From positions 1-11,150 of the forward strand of contig JBPOJN010000007.1 in assembly GCA_052033505.1 (NCBI GenBank): DNA of 11,150 bases. The letters are read 5' to 3'. The position numbers were made by a program, and so were the translations under genes. A model generated the notes under the pieces. The model did not search any database. It worked only from the letters and a program-made list of their open reading frames with translations, and was not told where the DNA came from. The stretch's first letter is position 1, and every line of letters starts with the position of its first letter. The stretch is from JBPOJN01 sp052033505. GTDB lineage: Bacteria; UBA10199; JACPAL01; GCA-016699445. Of this stretch, positions 6,360-11,150 are shown in pieces.

Positions 6360-7157
6360 GTGCCCCGCCGCCCCATCGCTATTTTTGATTCAGGCGTCGG
6401 GGGACTCACCGTTTTTCGCGAAATCGCAAAACTCCTGCCTTTTGAAGACCTTATCTATCTAGGCGATACCGCACGCGTTCCGTACGGCTCCAAGTCCGCC
6501 GAGACCGTCACGCGTTATGCGGTCCAAAACGTGCGTTTCCTGCTCGAAGAAAAAGCCAAACTCATCATCGTCGCGTGCAACACGGCTTCCGCGTTCGCTT
6601 TAGAGGCCCTGCAACCACAATTCTCCCTACCTATCCTAGGAGTCATCGAGCCGGGAGCCGCGGGAGCCCTCCGCGAATCCGCCTCCGGACGCATCGGAGT
6701 CATCGGTACCGAGGGAACAATCCGCAGCGAAGCCTATACGAAGAGCCTGTTGAAACGCCGTCCCGAAGCGGAGGTTTTTTCCGCACCCTGCCCTTTGTTC
6801 GTACCTTTGGTCGAGGAGGGTTGGTGGTCGCATGACGTGACCGAACGCGTGGCGCGGATCTACCTCGAACCTTTGATACAGCAGAATATCGATTCGCTCA
6901 TCTTGGGCTGCACGCATTACCCGCTTTTGAAAACGGTTTTAAGCAAGGTCGCTGGACCGGGCATCAAACTCATCGACTCGGCCGAAGAAACCGCCCGGGA
7001 GACAGCCACCCTCTTAGCGAAACAAAACCTCGCGGAGACGGAACCCGCCGAACCTTCGCGCGTCTTCTGCGTGACCGATACGCCCGACCGTTTCCGCCGC
7101 GTGGCCCGCATGATCCTGGACCTTCCGCTCACGGACGTCCGCCATGTTAACCTCTAA
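6360..7157 (+). CDS. murI: Glutamate racemase
   Basis: This 265-residue cytoplasmic, cofactor-independent racemase converts L-glutamate to D-glutamate for the peptidoglycan stem peptide. Motifs in order are FDSGVGGLTV (9-18) with the catalytic-site aspartate and serine, YLGDTARVPYG (33-43), ACNTAS (72-77) with catalytic Cys73, GVIEPGA (94-100), and LGCTHYPLL (182-190) with the second catalytic Cys184 and His186. The length is normal. The start is GTG at 6360, nine bases after the previous stop, with only pyrimidine-rich sequence before it. Translation is therefore probably weak and dependent on coupling to the phasin-like gene. The last 14 bp overlap the start of the homocysteine methyltransferase gene. 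An aspartate racemase is excluded by the GCTHYPLL and GVGGLTV motifs. Confidence 0.96.
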   Translation: MPRRPIAIFDSGVGGLTVFREIAKLLPFEDLIYLGDTARVPYGSKSAETVTRYAVQNVRFLLEEKAKLIIVACNTASAFALEALQPQFSLPILGVIEPGAAGALRESASGRIGVIGTEGTIRSEAYTKSLLKRRPEAEVFSAPCPLFVPLVEEGWWSHDVTERVARIYLEPLIQQNIDSLILGCTHYPLLKTVLSKVAGPGIKLIDSAEETARETATLLAKQNLAETEPAEPSRVFCVTDTPDRFRRVARMILDLPLTDVRHVNL

Positions 7158-7962
7158 AAAAGACATCCGATGCCATGTCCGGCTCATGGACGGCGCGATG
7201 GGGACGATGGTGCTGTCGTACGGATTTCCACTGAGCGGCTGCATCGAGCATCTCAATCTCACGGCACCTAAGACGATACTTAAGATCCACGGACTTTACC
7301 TGAAGGCCGGAGCCGACACTTTAGTCGCAAACACTTTTGGTGCGAATCGCATCCGCTTGAGCACGCATCGTTTGGAAACCCAGCTCGCAACCATCAATCG
7401 CACCGGGGTGCGCTTGGCGAAGCAGGCTGCTAAACGGCACCCTAAACGAAAAATCATGGTCTTGGCTTCCATAGGACCTTTGGGTCGGAAAATTCCGGAG
7501 GAAAAAGCGCAACGCCTCTTCGAAGAACAAGTGTTGGCCTTGGAAAAGAAAAGTCCAGACGGATATCTGATCGAAACTATGACGGCGTTGTCTGAGGCGA
7601 AAGCGGCCGTTTCGGCCGTACGCCGGCGGTCGCGTGCTCTGATCCTCGCCTGTTGTTCTTTTTCAAAAAAGACCACGAAACGAGACCTCGAAAAAGCCTC
7701 ACGCGTTTTAAGAAAAGCCGGAGCGGACGTCATCGGCCTCAATTGCGGCACAGGCCCCGCCGCTCTTTATCCGCTCGCGCGCATTCTAAGAAAAATTGAC
7801 CCGGGTCCGCTCTGCATCCGTCCTGCCGCCGGCCTTCCCGGCCACATTTCATCACCTCGGGTCTTCGCCGGTTGGGTTAAAAAATTCCGGGCCTTAGGCT
7901 TCACCTGGATCGGCGGCTGCTGCGGCACGACTCCGGAACATATCTTCGCCTCAGCGCTTTAA
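7144..7962 (+). CDS. Stand-alone homocysteine S-methyltransferase domain protein
   Basis: These 272 residues make up a single homocysteine-binding (PF02574) TIM-barrel domain. It transfers a methyl group to the zinc-bound thiolate of homocysteine to make methionine. Family motifs are LMDGAMGTM (14-22), ANTFGANRIRL (62-72), GLNCGTGP (198-205) and GGCCGTTPEHI (257-267). Cys201, Cys259 and Cys260 correspond to the three zinc ligands known in MetH, BHMT and MmuM. The protein contains nothing else: no folate, cobalamin or activation domain of MetH and no MetF-like part as in YitJ. The methyl donor (S-methylmethionine, betaine or a separate corrinoid protein) cannot be inferred. It is slightly shorter than MmuM (about 310 residues). 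The ATG overlaps the murI end by 14 bp and has no Shine-Dalgarno sequence, which points to translational coupling. Confidence 0.85.
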   Translation: MLTSKKDIRCHVRLMDGAMGTMVLSYGFPLSGCIEHLNLTAPKTILKIHGLYLKAGADTLVANTFGANRIRLSTHRLETQLATINRTGVRLAKQAAKRHPKRKIMVLASIGPLGRKIPEEKAQRLFEEQVLALEKKSPDGYLIETMTALSEAKAAVSAVRRRSRALILACCSFSKKTTKRDLEKASRVLRKAGADVIGLNCGTGPAALYPLARILRKIDPGPLCIRPAAGLPGHISSPRVFAGWVKKFRALGFTWIGGCCGTTPEHIFASAL

Positions 7963-7977
7963 ACTTTTCTTAATCTT

Positions 7978-8130
7978 TTACCGAGGACTCATCGGAGCAG
8001 CAGGCGCGGGCTCCGCTTGAATGGTCTGCGCCAAAGCGGACAACGCGTCCAGACACAGAAATATCGCTTTCCGCTTTTGATTCAGAGACATGGCTAGCGA
8101 CCGGACATTCGTATTTTCGCGCGAGAGCAT
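7978..8130 (-). CDS. Possible small hypothetical protein (50 codons)
   Basis: On the minus strand an ATG at 8130 opens a 50-codon frame ending in TAA at 7978-7980, only 15 bp from the 3' end of the methyltransferase gene. A GAGG stands about 12 nt upstream of the ATG, a weak ribosome site. A second in-frame ATG lies at 8091. The predicted peptide starts MLSRENTNVRSLAM. A middle section (AIFLCLDALSALAQTIQ) could form one amphipathic or membrane-edge helix, and the tail is rich in alanine and proline. No family is recognised. It may be chance, but it fills an otherwise empty stretch and its codons resemble those of neighbouring genes. Confidence 0.35.
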   Translation of the reverse strand: MLSRENTNVRSLAMSLNQKRKAIFLCLDALSALAQTIQAEPAPAAPMSPR

Positions 8131-8163
8131 TAAGAATTTGACCTCGGATCTCCGTAAACCGCG

Positions 8164-8183
8164 CGTAGCCCGATGTGGCTACG
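8164..8183. repeat. Inverted repeat (7-bp arms, 6-nt loop)
   Basis: The arms CGTAGCC (8164-8170) and GGCTACG (8177-8183) are perfect complements around CGATGT. No T-run follows on either strand, so a simple terminator is unlikely. It lies 34-53 nt upstream of the putative small minus-strand gene and about 40 bp left of the TTAAC array, so a protein-binding site is an alternative. Confidence 0.4.
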
Positions 8184-8221
8184 TTGATGTCTCCGACGCT
8201 TGGGCCGGCTTTCAGCGACTT

Positions 8222-8328
8222 TTAACAACTTATTAACTCATTGGGCCCTTTCGAGAGGCGTTCTTAACATTTTTTTAATGCGAAACGAGTCGAGCTTAAC
8301 ACGCCAAATCGGGCTGAAGCGATTAACT
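8222..8328 (+). promoter_or_regulatory. Putative operator: cluster of TTAAC half-sites upstream of kdp
   Basis: TTAAC occurs five times in 107 bp (8222, 8233, 8264, 8296, 8323), plus a TTAATG at 8275. Two pairs have the same geometry: TTAACA-N5-TTAACT (8222-8238) and TTAACA-N5-TTAATG (8264-8280). Each pair has an 11-bp repeat period, and the pairs start 42 bp apart, about four helical turns. OmpR/PhoB-family response regulators bind direct half-sites with about 11-bp spacing, and KdpE belongs to that family. A KdpE-type site is therefore the natural reading here. The assignment to KdpE is inference, since no kdpDE is in the window. Confidence 0.5.
8251..8279 (+). promoter_or_regulatory. Candidate kdp promoter
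   Basis: TCGAGA (8251-8256, 4 of 6 to the -35 consensus) is followed by a 17-bp spacer and TTTAAT (8274-8279, 5 of 6 to the -10). Transcription would begin near 8286, about 68 nt before the first small gene. The upstream TTAAC pair would then centre near -56, a usual activator position, while the second pair would overlap the -10. The weak -35 fits an activator-dependent promoter, but other placements are possible. Confidence 0.25.
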
Positions 8329-8353
8329 TCGGAGAATACAAAAAGGAGTTCTT

Positions 8354-8446
8354 ATGGATGTCCTCATGATCGCCATCGGCGTCGGTTTTTTCGGTCTCAC
8401 CTGGCTTTTCGTCGGGCTTTGCGACCGTCTGGGCAAAGAAAAGTGA
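8354..8446 (+). CDS. Small membrane peptide at the head of the kdp operon (30 aa)
   Basis: A 30-codon frame begins at the ATG at 8354 behind a near-perfect Shine-Dalgarno sequence (AAAAGGAG, 8341-8348, 5-nt gap) and ends with TGA at 8444-8446. The product starts MDVLMIAIGVGFFG, has one hydrophobic helix (about residues 3-22), and ends with a short polar tail, CDRLGKEK. It is not KdpF, because the real KdpF follows 16 bp downstream. As far as I recall, similar small frames ending in a Cys-x-Arg-Leu pattern occur before kdpF in other bacteria, usually unannotated. A role as an accessory subunit or regulator of the K+ pump is inferred from position only. The strong ribosome site makes it very likely to be translated. 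Confidence 0.7.
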   Translation: MDVLMIAIGVGFFGLTWLFVGLCDRLGKEK

Positions 8447-8462
8447 ATAGAAAGGATATTTT

Positions 8463-8555
8463 ATGACCTGGCTCTACATGTCTTCGGCCGCGATCACGGT
8501 AGTCCTGATGGGTTACCTGGTGGTGGCCCTTTTAAAACCGGAATGGTTTGATTGA
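8463..8555 (+). CDS. kdpF: K+-transporting ATPase subunit KdpF
   Basis: This 30-codon frame encodes the small single-span subunit that stabilises the KdpFABC potassium pump in the inner membrane. It starts MTWLYMSSAAITVV and carries the KdpF hallmark near the end, GYLVVALLKPEWF (the Y-L-x-x-A-L-L-x-P-E-x-F pattern). E. coli KdpF has 29 residues, so the length fits. AAAGGA at 8451-8456 stands 6 nt before the ATG. It follows the upstream 30-codon peptide by 16 bp. kdpA begins 40 bp after its stop. Confidence 0.9.
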   Translation: MTWLYMSSAAITVVLMGYLVVALLKPEWFD

Positions 8556-8583
8556 TTCTAATGATTTTAGCGAAAGAAAAAAC

Positions 8584-8587
8584 GAGG
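8584..8587 (+). promoter_or_regulatory. Ribosome-binding site supporting the kdpA start at 8596
   Basis: GAGG (within AACGAGG) stands 8 nt before the ATG at 8596. The frame is open back to a TTG at 8548 that overlaps the end of kdpF. Those extra 16 residues (MIDSNDFSERKNEASF) are polar and lie outside the family N-terminus, so 8596 is preferred. Confidence 0.6.
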
Positions 8588-8595
8588 CTTCATTC

Positions 8596-10341
8596 ATGAC
8601 ACCGAACACCATGACTCAGATCGCGCTTTATTTCGTCGTCTTATTGGTCCTGGCAAAACCTTTAGGCAGCTACATGGCCCGTATCTACGAGGGACGCATC
8701 TCCGGATTTGCGCGTCTCTTCCGTCCTCTGGAAAAAGCCATTTATGGGGTTTGCGGTATCGATCCCGAAGAAGAGATGACCTGGAAACACTACGCGGGGA
8801 GTTTTCTGATCTTCAATCTCTTCGGCTTTCTCTTAGCTTACCTTATCCAACGCCTCCAAGGTTTTCTCCCCTTCAATCCGCAAGAATTCGCCGGGGTGAC
8901 GCCGGATTCCTCCTTTAATACTTCAGTGAGCTTCGTCAGCAATACCAATTGGCAAGGTTACGGCGGCGAAACGACCATGAGTTATCTGACTCAGATGCTC
9001 GCCCTCACCGTGCAAAATTTCGTCTCCGCGGCCGTTGGAATGGCCGTGGTCATCGCCCTCATCCGCGGTTTCGCGCGACAATCCGTAAAAACCATCGGCA
9101 ATTTTTGGGCGGATACGGTTCGCGGCATCGTTTATATTCTTCTGCCGCTTTCCATTTTATTGGCGGTGGTCCTCGTCTCTCAAGGCGTCGTGCAGACGTT
9201 CAAACCTTATCAAACGGCTACTCTGACGCAGCCGATGAAAGACGATAAGGGAGCTCCGATCACGGAACAAAGTATCGCGGTCGGGCCGGCGGCTTCGCAG
9301 ATCGCGATCAAGCAATTGGGTACGAACGGCGGCGGTTTTTTTAATGCGAATTCCGCCCACCCTTTCGAGAATCCGAATCCGCTGACGAACTTCCTCGAAC
9401 TTCTGTCCATCCTGCTGATCCCAGCCGGTCTTTGTTACACGTTCGGCCACATGGTGAAGGACAGACGCCAAGGATGGGCGATCCTGGCCACGATGACGAT
9501 TATCCTCGTCTCTCTCGTTGGAGTCGCGACGGTGGCGGAGCAAACCGGTAATCCGGCGTTTCAAAATTTAAACGTGAATCAAACGGCCTCGAACTTTCAT
9601 TCCGGCGGAAACATGGAAGGAAAAGAGACTCGCTTCGGAATTGCAAACTCGGCGCTTTGGGCCGCAGCCACGACGGCCGCTTCCAATGGATCGGTCAACG
9701 CCATGCACGATTCTTTCACGCCGATGGGAGGTTTCGTGCCGCTGTGGTTGATTCAATTGGGCGAAATCATTTTCGGCGGCGTCGGATCGGGACTTTACGG
9801 CATGTTGATCTATGCCTTGGTCGCCGTCTTCATCTCCGGTCTGATGGTCGGCCGGACGCCGGAATATTTGGGCAAAAAAATCGAATCCTTCGAAATGAAA
9901 ATGGCGTCGATCGCCATCCTCATCCCGGCCGTCGCCATCAAGATCGGAACCGCGATCGGCGTCTCGACCAAGGCGGGGCAAGCCACGATTTACAACCCGG
10001 GCCCGCACGGTTTCAACGAAGTTCTCTATGCCTTCTCGTCCGCCGTCGGCAACAACGGCAGCGCGTTCGCGGGCCTGGGCGCGAACAATCCTTTTTACAA
10101 TACGGCCCTGGGCTTGGCGATGCTGGTCGGCCGTTACTGGATCATCGTTCCCGTACTCGCCATCGCCGGAATGCTCGCGCAGAAAAAGAAAATCCCGGCC
10201 GGTAGCGGCACGTTGCCGACGCACACGCCACTCTTCGTCATGATGCTGATCGGCGTTATCGTTATCGTAGGATCGCTGACGTTTTTGCCGTCGCTCGCAT
10301 TGGGCCCGGTCGTCGAACATTTACAATTATTTGGAAATTAA
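8596..10341 (+). CDS. kdpA: K+-transporting ATPase subunit KdpA (K+-channel-like)
   Basis: This 581-residue polytopic membrane protein is the potassium-binding, channel-like subunit of the KdpFABC pump. E. coli KdpA has 557 residues. The four pore-loop repeats are visible: TNWQGYGGE (117-125), TNGGGFFNANSAHPFENP (243-260), TAASNGSVNAMHD (360-372) and GNNGSAFAGL (485-494). Each has the degenerate selectivity-filter glycines expected of the SKT (superfamily of K+ transporters) fold. Other family segments are FNTSVSFVSNTNWQ (107-120) and MGGFVPLWLIQLGEIIFGGVG (377-397). The first hydrophobic helix (about 8-24) begins directly after the chosen ATG. No frameshift or missing filter is seen. kdpB follows 10 nt later. 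Expression is expected only under low K+, as known for the family. Confidence 0.97.
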   Translation: MTPNTMTQIALYFVVLLVLAKPLGSYMARIYEGRISGFARLFRPLEKAIYGVCGIDPEEEMTWKHYAGSFLIFNLFGFLLAYLIQRLQGFLPFNPQEFAGVTPDSSFNTSVSFVSNTNWQGYGGETTMSYLTQMLALTVQNFVSAAVGMAVVIALIRGFARQSVKTIGNFWADTVRGIVYILLPLSILLAVVLVSQGVVQTFKPYQTATLTQPMKDDKGAPITEQSIAVGPAASQIAIKQLGTNGGGFFNANSAHPFENPNPLTNFLELLSILLIPAGLCYTFGHMVKDRRQGWAILATMTIILVSLVGVATVAEQTGNPAFQNLNVNQTASNFHSGGNMEGKETRFGIANSALWAAATTAASNGSVNAMHDSFTPMGGFVPLWLIQLGEIIFGGVGSGLYGMLIYALVAVFISGLMVGRTPEYLGKKIESFEMKMASIAILIPAVAIKIGTAIGVSTKAGQATIYNPGPHGFNEVLYAFSSAVGNNGSAFAGLGANNPFYNTALGLAMLVGRYWIIVPVLAIAGMLAQKKKIPAGSGTLPTHTPLFVMMLIGVIVIVGSLTFLPSLALGPVVEHLQLFGN

Positions 10342-10351
10342 GAGGCATCCT

Positions 10352-11150
10352 ATGAAAAAAACGAAATCAGTCTTTCAAAGCTCGCTTTTGAAACAAGCTC
10401 TCTGGGACGCTCTGGTACGCATGAACCCCATGTACCAGCTCCGTAACCCCGTCATGTTCGTGACCGAAATCGGCAGCATCCTTACGACGGTCATTTTCAT
10501 CGCGGCCCTGTTCGGACATTCCGCCCCCGGCGGAGAGAAGCCCGGATTTATTTTTTGGGTATCCCTCTGGCTCTGGTTCACGGTCTATTTTGCGAACTTC
10601 GCCGAAGCGATGGCGGAAGGACGCGGCAAGGCCCAGGCCGAATCCCTGCGTAAAGCCCGCAAAGACATCATCGCTAAAAAACTCGACCGCCCCGATCTTA
10701 TCGCGCTTCGCACCGGCAAAGCCGGATGCTTCAGCGCAAACTCGGGGGAGCGCCCTAGCTCCCCCAAACCCCCATCGCTCGATTCAAACTTCTTTTCAGA
10801 ATACAAAGAAGTGACAGCGGCGTCTTTGCGCAAGGGAGATTTTGTCCTCGTCGAAACCAACGATTTTATTCCCTGCGACGGCGAGATTATCGAGGGCGTC
10901 GCGTCGGTCGATGAAAGCGCCATCACGGGCGAGAGCGCGCCGGTCATCCGCGAAAGCGGTGGCGATCGCAGCGCCGTGACCGGAGGAACGCGTGTGCTCT
11001 CGGATTGGTTGGTCGTCAAAATCACGGCGAATCCCGGGGAAACTTTTCTGGACCGCATGATCTCGCTCGTCGAAGGCGCCAAACGTCAAAGGACGCCGAA
11101 CGAAATCGCGCTGCACATCCTCCTGGTGGCCCTGACCATCGTCTTCTTGG
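10352..11150 (+). CDS. kdpB: K+-transporting ATPase subunit KdpB, N-terminal part, with an in-frame insertion
   Basis: This is the first 266 codons of the P-type ATPase subunit that drives K+ uptake; the gene runs off the window. The ATG at 10352 has AGAGG 6 nt upstream and follows kdpA by 10 nt. The N-terminus matches KdpB: RMNPMYQLRNPVMFVTEIGS (23-42), then the second membrane segment leading to FANFAEAMAEGRGKAQAESL (about 80-99). The actuator domain contains LRKGDFVLVE, IPCDGEIIEG and VDESAITGESAPVIRESGGD, whose TGES loop is needed for dephosphorylation and, in E. coli, is an inhibitory phosphorylation site. The third membrane segment starts near the end (PNEIALHILLVALTIVFL). The phosphorylated DKTGT site lies beyond the window. 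From memory of the E. coli protein, there are about 31 extra residues between KKL (109-111) and EYKEV (150-154), rich in Ser, Pro and Gly and encoded by hairpin-forming DNA. Confidence 0.95.
   Translation, partial: MKKTKSVFQSSLLKQALWDALVRMNPMYQLRNPVMFVTEIGSILTTVIFIAALFGHSAPGGEKPGFIFWVSLWLWFTVYFANFAEAMAEGRGKAQAESLRKARKDIIAKKLDRPDLIALRTGKAGCFSANSGERPSSPKPPSLDSNFFSEYKEVTAASLRKGDFVLVETNDFIPCDGEIIEGVASVDESAITGESAPVIRESGGDRSAVTGGTRVLSDWLVVKITANPGETFLDRMISLVEGAKRQRTPNEIALHILLVALTIVFL
10703..10798. repeat. Putative palindromic element inserted in frame within kdpB
   Basis: The DNA behind the extra residues of KdpB holds two hairpins. One is CCGGC-AAA-GCCGG (10713-10725), extendable by GCA/TGC with one bulged base (10710-10729). 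The other has perfect 8-bp arms, GGGGGAGC (10744-10751) and GCTCCCCC (10758-10765), around a 6-nt loop, followed by AAACCCCC. The segment has no stop codon in the kdpB frame, and the extra length is close to a multiple of three (about 93 nt). Its borders are estimated from where KdpB similarity is lost and regained, and could be off by 10-15 bp. It resembles in concept the in-frame palindromic elements described in Rickettsia. A natural length-variable linker is the alternative. Confidence 0.55.

Larger units (their letters stand above)
7963..8353. other. Longest intergenic region, upstream of the kdp operon
   Basis: This stretch of 391 bp separates the methyltransferase gene from the first kdp small gene. 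Its left part holds a possible 50-codon minus-strand gene. The middle holds an inverted repeat at 8164-8183. The right part (8222-8328) is a cluster of TTAAC-type half-sites with a possible promoter. I see no tRNA, no recognised riboswitch and no convincing rho-independent terminator in it. Confidence 0.7.

Noticed and set aside
8131..8353. A c-di-AMP (ydaO-type) or other riboswitch before the kdp genes
   Set aside because: I could not find the conserved core sequences or a matching multi-stem arrangement; only one short hairpin is visible and it lies upstream of the likely promoter.
8200..8466. An 88-codon plus-strand frame across the kdp leader
   Set aside because: It runs through the TTAAC array and out of frame over the 30-codon peptide, has no ribosome site, and its product is arginine-rich without recognisable features.
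9568..10320. A 250-codon minus-strand frame opposite kdpA, rich in Asp, Arg, Gly and His
   Set aside because: It is a composition typical of the reverse complement of membrane-protein genes; kdpA is certain on the plus strand.
10744..10765. The strong hairpin in kdpB as a transcription terminator
   Set aside because: No T-run follows it and the kdpB reading frame continues intact with conserved ATPase motifs afterwards.

Overview
The window is about 11 kb of ordinary chromosomal DNA from a moderately GC-rich (roughly 55% by eye) bacterium. It is tightly packed with core metabolic and transport genes on both strands. The gene set is SMC-type condensin, BirA, type III pantothenate kinase, LarE, MurI, a phasin-like protein and KdpFAB. 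This fits a Gram-negative from the former Deltaproteobacteria, perhaps the Bdellovibrio side, but that placement is an impression rather than something the sequence proves. There are no rRNA or tRNA genes, CRISPR arrays, transposases or phage genes.

Layout. (1) Positions 1-1033 hold the C-terminal third of an SMC protein, cut by the window edge. (2) Positions 1030-1791 on the minus strand hold one reading frame of about 253 codons, broken by a single in-frame TAG; it is tail-to-tail with smc. (3) Positions 1868-5075 hold a plus-strand run of three genes: a Na/Pi cotransporter with a PhoU-like tail, biotin-protein ligase (birA) and pantothenate kinase (coaX). (4) Positions 5044-5865 on the minus strand hold larE, whose 3' end overlaps that of coaX by 32 bp. 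(5) Positions 6024-7962 hold a plus-strand cluster with a good promoter: a small phasin-like protein, glutamate racemase (murI) and a stand-alone homocysteine S-methyltransferase domain. (6) Positions 7963-8353 are the largest gap. It contains a possible 50-codon minus-strand gene, a hairpin, and a cluster of TTAAC half-sites immediately upstream of the potassium operon. (7) From 8354 to the window end lies a kdp operon: a 30-codon membrane peptide, kdpF (30 codons), kdpA, and the first 266 codons of kdpB.

How the genes work together. The kdp genes encode the high-affinity, ATP-driven K+ pump. The TTAAC array upstream has the 11-bp half-site spacing used by OmpR/PhoB-family response regulators, the family of KdpE, so it is a good candidate operator, although kdpD/kdpE are not in the window. 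The Na/Pi - birA - coaX run combines phosphate transport with two cofactor steps (protein biotinylation, CoA synthesis) and is probably one transcript. MurI supplies D-glutamate for peptidoglycan. The homocysteine methyltransferase that overlaps its 3' end is probably translationally coupled to it.

Most notable oddity. The kdpB reading frame carries about 31 extra codons between the second membrane segment and the actuator domain. These extra codons contain two GC-rich hairpins, one with an 8-bp perfect stem. This looks like a palindromic repeat inserted in frame into an essential part of a P-type ATPase gene, similar in principle to the in-frame palindromic elements of Rickettsia.
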